DNA from: Azorinus chamasolen
Lineage: Eukaryota > Mollusca > Bivalvia > Cardiida > Solecurtidae
DNA length: 64,000 bases
Direction: 5' to 3'
NCBI GenBank assembly: GCA_963576725.1
Contig: OY755246.1
Coordinates: forward strand, 69,287,371-69,351,370
Part shown: positions 45,511 to 56,900 of the stretch, piece by piece
Numbering within the stretch: position 1 is the stretch's first letter
Layout of the letters: each line of letters begins with the position of its first letter
Position numbers and translations under genes: made by a program
The notes under the pieces: model-generated
The model's input: the letters and a program-made list of their open reading frames with translations, nothing else
Databases searched by the model: none
Told to the model about the DNA's origin: nothing

Positions 45511-46725
45511 ATGATTTTTTACAATTCAAATTTATGAAATATTCTGGTTTGAAAAAACAACCAAAGAGACATTCATTTGCATACATTTTATTGTAATAAT
45601 CTCTAAAAACCAAGAGTCTTTGGAAATTTTAATAATAATAATTGTATAGGAGAAATAATCAAGAGATATCATATATAATACCAAGTCTACATAACAAAAT
45701 ATATCCTTTCACAAGCTGATCAGTTCACAATCTTGGTTTTGCAATACTGAATCAAAATCAAGTGACCAGCATTCTCTGAACTACCAACTCCGTTTTTTCT
45801 CTCCCAGAAGCATGTTATCCTTGAAAACATCTTCTTTAATTCTCCAGTAAGGATTTTCTTCAGTTTCGTTTTTTGACAAAAGAGTCCAGACTTTCTCTCA
45901 CTCTGATTGAATGTTTCATGAAAAAGTAGGAAAAAACAGAATTGTAGCAGACAAAAAAAATGCAGATAACAATCACTCTGACAGCATGCCAAATTTCAAC
46001 TCTTTGCACAGTAAGTGACTGTTGTCTGCTAAAAATGTTGTCTGCTACAATTCTCACTTATTTTTCTTCCTTTTTTCTTCAGAAATACAATCAGGGTAAC
46101 AAATCATTTGGATACTGATGAAAGGTAAACATTCATGAAAAGACAAGCTGTAACAAGAACATACATGATTGCCTCGGACACACAAGTACTGACCATATTT
46201 GGTAATATCAATATAAACAAACAAGACAAGGCAAGCTTCAATGAACTACTTACATGTAGATAGCTCTGTCATTCACACTTCCTGCATTTCTTAACCCTTT
46301 ACCCCATAAATACGCCCTACGGGAGCTTTCAGCATTACTTTAGACCTGCATTAAGCTGTGAATTTAAGATATTGGTAAGACTCGAACATCTGTTATCTCA
46401 AATTACTTTGTGTGGTCCCTTGAAGTTCGAGATATCGAAGTTCAACTGTATGTTAGTTCATAGGCAAACAGAATAGACTCCTACACTCAACCTTAAGTAT
46501 AGGCCTTTATTTAAAAGCTTGCCTTAGTCATTTTACATACAGTAATACAGCCAGACTGCACGCACCTACTTGAACTTTTGGAAGACTGAATGGATTCATG
46601 CCACCATTCATAATCACTTCCTGTGAAATGACCACTATTTTAACATGCTTCTTACAACTATATGGTATGGAGGCGCATCAGTGACACAATTAAATGGCCG
46701 TCCCTCGCATTTTTAGCAGGCACAT

Positions 46726-46954
46726 TTAACCCATTCCCACATAGGCTATTTTTAGATTCAACCTCTTTGAATAAATCTACCGCAAAGGAGCATTAACTAG
46801 AGAAAAGGATTTTTTTAGAATTTTGTAATTTGAAACCATTGTGATAAATAGAGCATTGGCTCCTATATGAGCAAATGCTCTATTTATCACAATGGTTTCA
46901 TTCAGTGACTTTTACAGAGGCGTAGAAAGGAGTATTTATGGAGGAAAGGGTTAA
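46726..46954. mobile_element. MITE family A
   Basis: TTAACCCATTCCCACATAGG to GGAGGAAAGGGTTAA, with GAGCATTGGCTCCTATATGA centre. Confidence 0.86.
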
Positions 46955-47258
46955 TTGAGCAGAAAAGGCAAACTGTATAAGCCTTTAATCCATAGATCAG
47001 ATGGTCATTGTAGGAGCTGTCTGTACAGGGTCTACTCTGTTTGCTAATGAAATAATATAGATCTGATCCTACAGTGTCTGCAATGGCCAAATATTCCATT
47101 TTCAGGTGTCTTGACAAAAAATTAGCTAATTAATATTCATGACATTATTACTTACATGAATATTCATGGAGTAAAGGGTTAAAGTAACATCCAACAAAAG
47201 CTGCAACTCTGAACAAACTATTGACTACATGTATGTAACTGGTTAGTCTCATACGGAA

Positions 47259-47318
47259 AAGCATGACAATACAAGCATGACAATACAAGCATGACAATAC
47301 AAGCATGACAATACAAGC
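47259..47318 (+). repeat. 14-bp tandem repeat, four to five units
   Basis: GCATGACAATACAA repeats without change. Confidence 0.9.
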
Positions 47319-47622
47319 ATTCACACAGCTTAGATCAGACATTGTCTAAGCTTCTGTTTGATTCTTAACCATAACTTTCTGAAAATGTTTGGAAAAGTCG
47401 CATTAGGTTTAAAATAAAACCAGCGGACAAAAGCTATGACCAGACGACAATTTTCATAACATGATAAAGGTTAAAGAATCTTTATACAATAATTTATGTA
47501 TTTCAGTTATGATACAAGGACTGAACACTGATATTGCGTAGACAAAAATAACGGGAACACTATTACAGAGCTATGACCTAATCCATAGCATCAACATGTT
47601 TACATTGAACCAAGTACATGTA

Positions 47623-48610
47623 CAGTTAAACCTTTCTACAACAACCACACAAACAATACACATGCTGAATAGTCATGTAAGAAATAATGTTATCATGAAT
47701 ATTTATTAGCTGAATTTTTTTCATGTTAAAATTTCAAAGGATTTTTTTATTTGCTTTGACAAAAACTGTATAATCAGATCTATATTATGTCATAAGCAAA
47801 CAGAGCAGACCCTGATGAGACGGTTCCTACAAACCCAGCTGATCTTGATCTACTCTGTTTGCAAAGATTTGTATGAAGAAAAGTTAAAAAATGCTCATAT
47901 AGTAGATCATTGCTTAATGCAGAATGAAAATAACGCAAAAAGCTGCATAACTTTCATCCAGCAATAAGCCTACACCTGTCTGAAAGACCTACTTCCATCC
48001 AGCAATAAGCCTACACCTGTCTGAAAGCCCTACTTTCATCCAGCAATAAGCCATCACCTGTCTGAAAGACCTACTTTCATCCAGCTATAAGCCTACACCT
48101 GTCTGAAAGACCTACTTTCATCCAGCAATAAGCCATCACCTGTCTGAAAGACCTACTTCCATCCAGCAATAAGCCTACACCTGTCTAAAAGCCCTACTTT
48201 CATCCAGCAATAAGCCATCACCTGTCTGAAAGACCTACTTTCATCCAGCAATAAGCCTATACCTGTCTGAAAGACCTACTTTCATCCAGCAATAAGCCAT
48301 CACCTGTCTGAAAGACCTACTTTCATCCAGCAATAAGCCTACACCTGTCTGAAAGACCTACTTTCATCCAGCAATAAGCCTACACCTGTCTGAAAGACCT
48401 ACTTTTATCCAGCAATAAGCCATCACCTGTCTGAAAGACCTACTTTCATCCAGCAATAAGCCTACACCGGTCTGGAAGACCTACTTTCATCCAGCAATAA
48501 GCCTACACCTGTCTGAAAGACCTACTTTCATCCAGCAATAAGCCATCACCGGTCTGAAAGACCAAGAATTAGGACATCTTCTGAGTGGTCGCTGTAGAGA
48601 GATTTTACTG
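47623..48610. mobile_element. MITE family D enlarged by an internal minisatellite
   Basis: TA-flanked left end CAGTTAAACCTTTCTAC and right end GAGAGATTTTACTG. A B-like segment is inserted at 47660-47890. The AAGCCTACACCTG arm has expanded into the array at 47951-48563. Confidence 0.65.
47951..48563 (+). repeat. 41-bp minisatellite, about 15 units
   Basis: The unit is CTTTCATCCAGCAATAAGCC, then (TA/AT)CACCTGTCTGAAAGACCTA. Units ending CTACACC and CATCACC alternate, suggesting growth by a higher-order pair in places. Confidence 0.93.
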
Positions 48611-49556
48611 TATTAAGAAAATAAATAAGCCACATTATAGGACAGAGGACACCTGTGTATTTCATCCTTCACTCCACAGATATGCCTTTTAACAGAGTAG
48701 TTTCTGATGTGTGGGCTCCTGCTCTGTTTGCGTATCGTTATCTAATAGATGTGATTCTATAGTTTATTCCATGCCATGGCAAACATTTCATGTGTTCTTT
48801 TACAATTTAAAAAAAAACCCACATTAACCCATTCCCCCATAGGTTAATTTTAGATCCAGCCTCTTTGAATAAATCTACCAAAAATGAGCAATAACTGCAG
48901 AAAAGGGATTTTTTTTAGATTTGTGTAGTTTTGAAACCATTGTGATAAATAGAGCATTTGCTCCCAAGGAGCAAATACTCTATTTATCACAATGGTTACA
49001 AAAAGTGATTTTTACAGAGGCATAGAAAGGCGTATTCAAGGATTATGATAGCATAATTAATTACATGAATATTCATGAAGTAAAGGGCTAACCCTTTCCC
49101 TCATACAAATGCTTTTCATGCATTTGCAAACCAAGTAGACCCGTAGCACTCTGATCACGGTCTGCCCTGTTTGCTAATGAAAGTATAATATATCTTGACT
49201 CTAGTTTCTACCAATGCCAAAACATCCTGTGTAAAAAACAGTAAAATGCCATTAAAATATCGACAGCTAATAAATATTCATGATGTCATTATTTCTTACA
49301 TGAATATTCATAAAGTAACGGTGGCCCAAAATATATGACATATCAGAGCTCCAGATAAGATGGAAGAGCTTATCAAAATTCAAAACAATATTTCCCATAT
49401 TTCTCCATAAAACCAATGTCTGTGACTACTCATAAGAATGGTCTATTTGAAACAATTCAAATGATTTATCACAAAGTGCGCCTTTTACGGAGACATTTGC
49501 ACGGGAAACATTTATCTTATCTGGAACACTTCATATTCGTACATGAGCTCAGTGTC

Positions 49557-49695
49557 CATGCTTATAAAGCTTTTTAGTTGAGTCTGAATTTGTTCTCAAG
49601 CTTTTGATTGGTCAGGTTTGAGCCATAAGCTCAAATCTGACAAATCAAAAGCTTCAGAACTAACTCAGACTCAACTAAAACGTTTTATAGGCATG
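49557..49695. repeat. Foldback palindrome, imperfect
   Basis: CATGCTTATAAAGC to GTTTTATAGGCATG, with TTTAGTTGAGTCTGA paired to TCAGACTCAACTAAA and inner arms around CCATAAGC. Confidence 0.85.
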
Positions 49696-50008
49696 TTTAC
49701 TGATCCCAATCTGCAATTTTTGTAGTAGCAGTTGACAAAAGATTAATTGACTCTCATTTGCAAATCACAATCACCATGATTAAACGTTGTGGATGATCAG
49801 GAGCTACACTGTTTTCAATGTCCAGGTGTCCTCTGATGCTGCTCAATGTATATAGCACCATTAGAAGACTAGTTATTTGACAAAACAAAAGTTGTGTAAC
49901 TAAATATTAAATTTTACTGGTATATGTGAAATGTCTATCGTTACATGTAAAATACATGTGTGCAACCAGTTAATTGCTAGAAAACATGGTTCTGAATTTG
50001 AAATCAAT

Positions 50009-50258
50009 TTAACCCTTTCCTTTATACTAATTTTTTCATGCCTTTGCAAACAGTAGACCAAGATCAGACGGCTCCTGTATGAGGTGTCTGATCAGTGTCG
50101 GATCTGTTTGCTTATTAAATAACAGAGATAAAATTTTATCAATTCTGCCATGGCTTAAAAATTCCTTTGTACATAATTATGCCATTATAAAAAATCAGTT
50201 AATAAATATTCATGATGTCATTACCTCATACATGAATATTCAACAGGGAAAGGGTTAA
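50009..50258. mobile_element. MITE family B
   Basis: TTAACCCTTTCCTTTATA to CAGGGAAAGGGTTAA, with hairpin GACGGCTCCTGTATGAGG. Confidence 0.84.
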
Positions 50259-50460
50259 AGTCAGCACTAAATGTATGCTAATATTTTGGATTCAGATGAT
50301 ACATGATATAAAATTTCATGTACAACAATTGAGAAAAGAAATGGGAGAAAATTGTGAGAAATTGAACGGAACAATTAATCAATGTGCAATGAATCGCTAG
50401 AAACTAAAGCTATTAACCCGTTACCTGATGAATATTCATGCAAGAAACTATCACTGAATA

Positions 50461-50690
50461 TTAACCCTTTCCTCCATAGGCTATTGTTAGACCCAACCTC
50501 TTTGAATGAATCTACCAAAAAGGAGCATAAACTAAAGGAAAGGATTTTTTTTAGAATTTAGTAATTTGAAACCATTGTGGTAAATAGAGCATTTGCTCCT
50601 ATAGGAGCAAATGCTCTATTTATCACAATGGTTTCAAAAGGTGATTTTTACAGAGGTGTAGAAAGGCGTATTTATGGAGGAACGGGTTAA
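50461..50690. mobile_element. MITE family A, complete
   Basis: TTAACCCTTTCCTCCATAGG to GGAGGAACGGGTTAA, with the intact GAGCATTTGCTCCTATAGGA hairpin. It starts where a B-like copy (50415-50460) ends. Confidence 0.88.
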
Positions 50691-51279
50691 TTAGCCAACA
50701 GTTTTAACAGCATTATCAACAAGGGAAGATTTACAATGTTGCAGAAACTGTAGAATCATATCTTAACTATTCCAAAAGTAAACAAAATGAACCTTCACCA
50801 GACAACTGCTCATACAGCCATCTGATCTGGGTCTACTCTCTTGGCAAAGGCATGAAAAGGTATCTATAAGAGGGTAAGGACTAAAATTCACTTCATAGAC
50901 ACACCTTTTAAAGCCTTAGGAAATGGGGTTAAACCCAGATCAGATGGCTCCTGCAGCAGCCATCTGATCAGTGTACACACTGTCTGCTTATGGAATTATA
51001 TAAAGGTGGATTTTAAGGCCTGGTTTTACAGATTCTGTCATCACCAAAAAAATCCTAAGTTTATATGCCATTATAAAATATCATCTTATAATATTCATGC
51101 AGTGTTTATTTTTCTTCCATGAGTATTAAACAGGTAAAGGGTTAAATCTATTGTGTCAAATCTGTACAAAATGCATCTTAAAGTTTTCAACAGTAAGTTA
51201 AATTACCATTATTATCTGTAAGACTAACTTGAAAGTACTCATAAAACTTGCAACTTTAATTCATTCACTACAAATGCTT

Positions 51280-51556
51280 TAACCCATTCCCTCATATTAA
51301 CGACTTTTGACGACTGTAGAAGTCACTTTGTGAAACCATTGTGATAAATAGAGCATTTGCTCATCCAACCACTTTGAATAAATCTACCGAAAAGGAGCTT
51401 TAGCTAGAGAAAAGGATTTTTTTTCGAATTTTGTAGTTTGAAACCATTGTGATAAATAGAGCATTTGCTTCTATAGGAGCAAATGCTCTATTTATCACAA
51501 TGGTTTCAAACTACAAAATCATAAAATTTTCTTCTTTTTTTTGAAGTAATGGGTTA
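51280..51556. mobile_element. MITE family A, rearranged
   Basis: TTAACCCATTCCCTCATATT, an inverted right arm, then a second left arm (CCAACCACTTTGAATAAATC) and a complete central hairpin, ending AATGGGTTAA. It looks like a recombinant of two copies. Confidence 0.65.
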
Positions 51557-51857
51557 AAGTTTGAACAAATATTCCTTCTGTATTTTGCAGAATGTGTGCC
51601 TCCCAACTCATATGTCCATAAATTTCACAAAACACAATTAAATTATGGAAACATTGCTACAGACTGCAGACTGCAGAGATAGAGTTGAAAGATCACTTTT
51701 CTTACAAACTAAATGAAGCAACAAAGTATCACCAATGACACCAATCCTATACCTCCATTGCTGACATCAGGCCACTCTAGGCAAAAAGAATACAATCACA
51801 TTTCAATCTGAGCATAAACATATGAGAGCTGTCAATAAGAGGGACACTGATCAACCT

Positions 51858-51936
51858 AAACCTCTTATGTGTCGGCCAAAGCCTAACCTCTTATGTGTCG
51901 GCCAAAGCCTAACCTCTTATGTGTCGGCCAAAGCCT
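51858..51936 (+). repeat. 27-bp tandem repeat, three units
   Basis: CCTCTTATGTGTCGGCCAAA plus GCCTAA, three times. Confidence 0.9.
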
Positions 51937-52086
51937 ATTTTATTGGTACTTGGTAGAATTGCCCCTATTGGAGCCATCTGATCAGGGTCTGCCCTGCTTG
52001 CTAGATGATATAATAAATATATGATTCTAGTTTCTGTCATGATTGAAAATTCTTGTGTCCATGTGTTATTATAACAAATTAATCTA

Positions 52087-52305
52087 TTAACCCTTTCCTC
52101 CACAAATACGTCTTTCTACGCCTCTGTAAAAGTCACTTTATGAAACCATTGTCATAAATAGAGCATTTGCTCCTATAGGAGCAAATGCTCTATTTATCAC
52201 AATGGTTTCAAACTAAAATCTATCTTTTCTCTAGTAAGTGCTCCTTTTGGGTAGATTCATTCAAAGAGGTTGGGTCTAAAAATAGCCTATGGAGGAAAGG
52301 GTTAA
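52087..52305. mobile_element. MITE family A, inverted orientation
   Basis: TTAACCCTTTCCTCCACA to GGAGGAAAGGGTTAA, with an intact central hairpin. Confidence 0.87.
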
Positions 52306-53190
52306 TACCTAGATTTTCTAAATACCCCTCTTATCTGCAGCTCTGACAGTCAAACAATTACATGTACAAACAAAAGACATTTGAAAGCTTTAAGCAGCAC
52401 AAACATATAGGCTCTTTACAAAATATGTAACAGTTACACATAATAAACTTTTCTTGGTTTTAGACTGTACAAAATATTTACAGTTCTGTTTGTACATAAT
52501 ATGTACTAAGCACATGGAGACATCACACTTAGGCATATTAACATAATCTCTCTGAACACATTCTTTGTGCATATATTGTCCTGGTTAACTAACAGTAACC
52601 TTTTATATAATTCAAATCTGAGTGCTTACTCAGTCCCATCAAATCTCCACACTATGTCAGTCCAAATGTTGCCTCCGTCAACAACCAACACTTTATCACC
52701 TTTAACCCTCTGAATGCTAAATTTTTAACCCTAACAAAGCTGAGTTTTCAAATGAATGCTTCCAAAACAGGTCAAGCTTATCGTGAATATTTTGGGATTT
52801 TTCTAAAGAAAAGTGTAACATGACAAACAGTGCAGACCCTGATGAGAGGGCTCCTCTAGGAGCCCTCTCATCTGGGTCTACACTGTTTGAAAAGGACATT
52901 AGTGACTCATGTCCCGCACAGTAAGGGTTAAAATGGAATGTTCCACCACTAGTAAACCATGTCCCTAATGAACATTACTGCATGAATCACACCAATGAAT
53001 AGTCATTAATTCAATTTTCAAAAGATTAAAATTTTAAACCGAAGTTTTGGCTTAAAAAACTGTAGAATCAAACCTATAAAATTTCATAGCAAACAGAGCA
53101 AACCCTCATCAGACAGCCCCTACAGAAGCCACCTGATCCGAGTCTACTCTGCAAACTTGTGAAAAGGCATATATATGATGGAAAGGGTTA

Positions 53191-53440
53191 TTAACCCTTT
53201 CCCTCATATAAACGTGTTTTCACGCATTTGCAAACAGAGTAGACCCAGATCAGACGGCTCCTAGAGGAGCCGTCTGATCAGGGTCTGCTCTGTTTGCTAA
53301 TAGAATTTGATAGATCAGTTTCTTTGCTTTCTAAAATGTCTACAATGGTTCACCTTCCATATTTCTTTATAACTATTTTGTTAATGAATATTCAGTAGGT
53401 ATTGAAATTTGGAATAAACATAGAACAGGTAAAGGGTTAA
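53191..53440. mobile_element. MITE family B, complete
   Basis: TTAACCCTTTCCCTCATA to CAGGTAAAGGGTTAA, 250 bp, with hairpin CAGACGGCTCCTAGAGGAGC. Directly preceded by the GGGTTA end of another, degraded B copy. Confidence 0.87.
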
Positions 53441-53892
53441 ATGGTCCTTTTATGTAAATTTAACCAAAAACGATTTTCTAATGACACACTGTGCATGTCC
53501 TGATCAGAGTGGTCACTCTTGGAACCTTCTGAGCTGGGTCTACACTGTTTGCAAATTTCAGTGAACTCCTTTCCCACATTCAAAGGGCTAACACATCTCA
53601 CAATTTCTGTATAGACCTGTATTTCACAGATTAATGTCTGGCTCTATGTATGTCAGTTTCTAAGCATACATTAATCTATACTGATGATGGCGACATATTT
53701 GCAAAATGGTTTTGATTTTCTTTCAAAGACTGTTCATATTAAACACTTGACATAATTTCTGGCTTATCATACGTGAATTAAACCAATCAGAAAATCCACA
53801 TTCATCAGAAAATCCACATTCAAGATTTTTGGAGGCCGTCTCCTCAATTAAATGGGCTCCTATGTTGTCTAATACTGGGCAGGCAGAGACAA

Positions 53893-53969
53893 TCACTTGT
53901 GAACTTGTAATCCTTGAAAGCCATGCTTGGACAACTGGGCATCTTCGAAAGCTTTTTTACCTTCCTCCC
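53893..53969 (-). CDS. RIPOR-like gene, terminal coding exon
   Basis: Acceptor TTTACAG. The split Gly codon gives GEEGKKAFEDAQLSKH, and the frame ends with VHK and TGA at 53895-53893. No clear AATAAA follows within about 100 nt. Confidence 0.85.
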
Positions 53970-56900
53970 CTGTAAACATAAACAAATGAGGAAATAGTAT
54001 CGATGTAAAATCTTTTATATGTCTATTAACCCTTTCCCTGATATTGACGCCTTTAGACGCCCCTTATAAAATTCACTTTTTGAAACCATTGTGATAAATA
54101 GAGCATTTGCTCCATAGGAGCAAATGCTCTATTTATCACAATGGTTTCTACACTACACAGTTCTAAAACGTTTCTTTCCTCTACTAAATGCTCCTTTTTC
54201 GGTAGATTTATTCATACAGGCTTGATCTAAAAATAGCCTATGAGGGAATGGGTTAAGCATATGATTTGAGTATTAACCTGATAATGATGCAGTTATACAA
54301 ATTTTCAAACTGTAGATTCAGATCAGACAGCTCCTATAGGAGCTATCTGACCAGGGACTGATCTGTCTGCTTATGGAACAATATAGATCTTGATTCTGTT
54401 TCTGCAAATGCCGAAATTCCAGTGTTCATAATTTATATGCCATTATAGAAATATATTTAATTAATATTCATGTCATTATTATTCAAATTAATATTATTCA
54501 CCAGGTAAAGTTAAGAACATGGAACTGATGTTGATTATGTCCTTTTTGGTATAAATAAGTCCTTTCCTTATAATCCTGCATTTCTTGCATTTCAATTATT
54601 CAAAGTACTTGGGTCTAAAAGTAGCCTATGAAGTAATGGGTTCACTATCTACACTCCAAGGCAATATCCATTGCAATTATTGTTGTCTGATCCATATGAG
54701 ATGCAGACTTAATCATCAACCCGTCTATATCAAACTGTTATACATGTACAAAGATTATCACAAGTGTTCAATAGCATGTTAGAACCATAGCTGTAGCTAC
54801 TGGTGGTAGAGTAAGGCAAGGATGACATACCTAGAGAGAGGAGAGTGACCTTAGCTCTCTGTTGTACAAGCGAGCTACTGTCTGACTGCCACAGGTACAC
54901 CAGCTGGTCGGTACTCTCTGATGCCTGACAACAAAACACAACAGTTAGATACCGGACAACACATAACCAGTTTCCCATTAGATAGACATTTCTTCAATTT
55001 TTTAGCCCTCTGAATGCAGGACACAAGTGCACTGGCATTTCCAAACAGTGCAGACCCTGATCAGAGGGAATCTACAAAAGCCTTCTAATCTGGGTATGCA
55101 CTGTTGTCATTCAAATTCAAGCCATCCGATACTGAATGTGTTCTTCTGCAGTAAACCCTTTCCCTGTTCAATATTCACGTAAGAAATAATGACACCATGA
55201 ATATTCATTAGCTGAATTTTTATAATGTAAACTTTTCAAGGAAAGTTTTCGCTTTGACAAAAACTGTAGAATCAGATCTACATCATGTCAAAGGCAAACG
55301 AAGCAGACCCTGATCAGGCTGCTCCTGTAGTAGCCATCTGATCAGGGTCTACTCTGTTTGCAAATGTGTGAAAACATGTTTATATGAGGGAAAGGTTTAA
55401 CCCTTTCCTCTATAAATACGCCTTTCTACGCCTCTGTAAATATCACATATTGAAACCATTATGGTTCAAACTACAAAATTCTAAAATTTTCCTTTTCTCT
55501 TCCTAATGAGATGCTTCCTAATGAGATGCTGAGTTACTCTGTATCTCCTAAGAATGGCAGAGTAACAGATAACCGTGCGTACTCAAGTACTAAAATCGTC
55601 ATGTATCCACCAAACCGTATGTTGTGACCACTCTTTAGAATCGTCTCTTCGAGACGATTCTAAAGAGTGGTCACAACATAGGGTTTGGTGGAGAAAAAAA
55701 GACGTTATTCTTGAAAATGTTTTAATTTACACATCTTATCCTTGAGCTCTGGGATGCAAACAGTTTGCAGAGGTTATAACAAATCTGCTAATAGCATGCA
55801 AAGAGTTATCTCTAGAAACAATACCTCAAGTATCCCGAGAGCAGCACAAGCACCTGCTCTTATTTCTGCAGTCTGGTCCTCAAGCCCTTCCACAAACACT
55901 ACCATGGCTTTATCACGAACCTCAGAGCGCTTCTGGATAAGGTTCAGGTAAGATACTGGAATGGAATAGGTCATATGTTTAACCCTTTACTCCATAAATA
56001 CACCTTTCTATGCCTCTGTTAAAATCACCTATTGAAACCATTGTAATAAATAGAGCATTTGCTCCTATAAGAGCAAATGTTCTATTTATCACAATGGTTT
56101 CAAACTAGAAAATCCTAAAATGTTCCTTTTCTCTAGTTAATGCTCCTTTTCGGTAGATTTATTCAAAGTGGTTTGATCTAAAAATAGCCTATGAGGGAAA
56201 GGGTTAACCCTTTACTCCATAAATACTCGTTTCTATGCCTTTGCTACAGGACCTGTCTGATCAGGGTCTACTCTGTTGCATATGAAATTCCACAGTTTCT
56301 GCCAAGGCCAAATATTCCTGTGGTCATGTACCATTATAAATACAAATATAATTAATATTCTTGTGGTCATGTACCATTATAAATACAAATATAATTAATA
56401 TTCCTGTGGTCATGTACCATTATAAATACAAATATAATTAATATTCCTGTGGTCATGTACCATTATAAATATAATTAATATTCCTGTGGTCATGTACCAT
56501 TATAAATATAATTAATATTCCTGTGGTCATGTACCATTATAAATACAAATATAATTAATATTCCTGTGGTCATGTACCATTATAAATATAATTAATATTC
56601 CTGTGGTCATGTACCATTATAAATATAATTAATATTCCTGTGGTCATGTACCATTATAAATATAATTAATATTCCTGTGGTCATGTACCATTATAAATAT
56701 AAATATAATTAATATTCCTGTGGTCATGTACCATTATAAATATAATTAATATTCCTGTGGTCATGTACCATTATAAATACAAATATAATTAATATTCCTG
56801 TGGTCATGTACCATTATAAATATAAATATAATTAATATTCATGATGTCATTATTTCTTACGTGAATATTCAATGAGTAAAAGGTTAAAAGGCTTGCATTT

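Larger units (their letters stand above)
44640..53890. other. Intergenic region between the RIPOR-like gene and FLAD1
   Basis: No exon could be supported here on either strand. It holds MITE A and B copies, foldbacks, minisatellites and a fragment of the 13.4-kb element family. The start of this gap (42.86-43.03 kb) is plain AT-rich sequence. Open frames up to 90 codons occur (for example 45720-45992 minus) but have no recognisable domain and overlap MITE-like ends. Confidence 0.6.

Noticed and set aside
45720..45992. 90-codon minus-strand open frame
   Set aside because: No recognisable domain. It overlaps sequence similar to family-C MITE ends (CTCTTTGCACAGTAAG) and has poor coding character.
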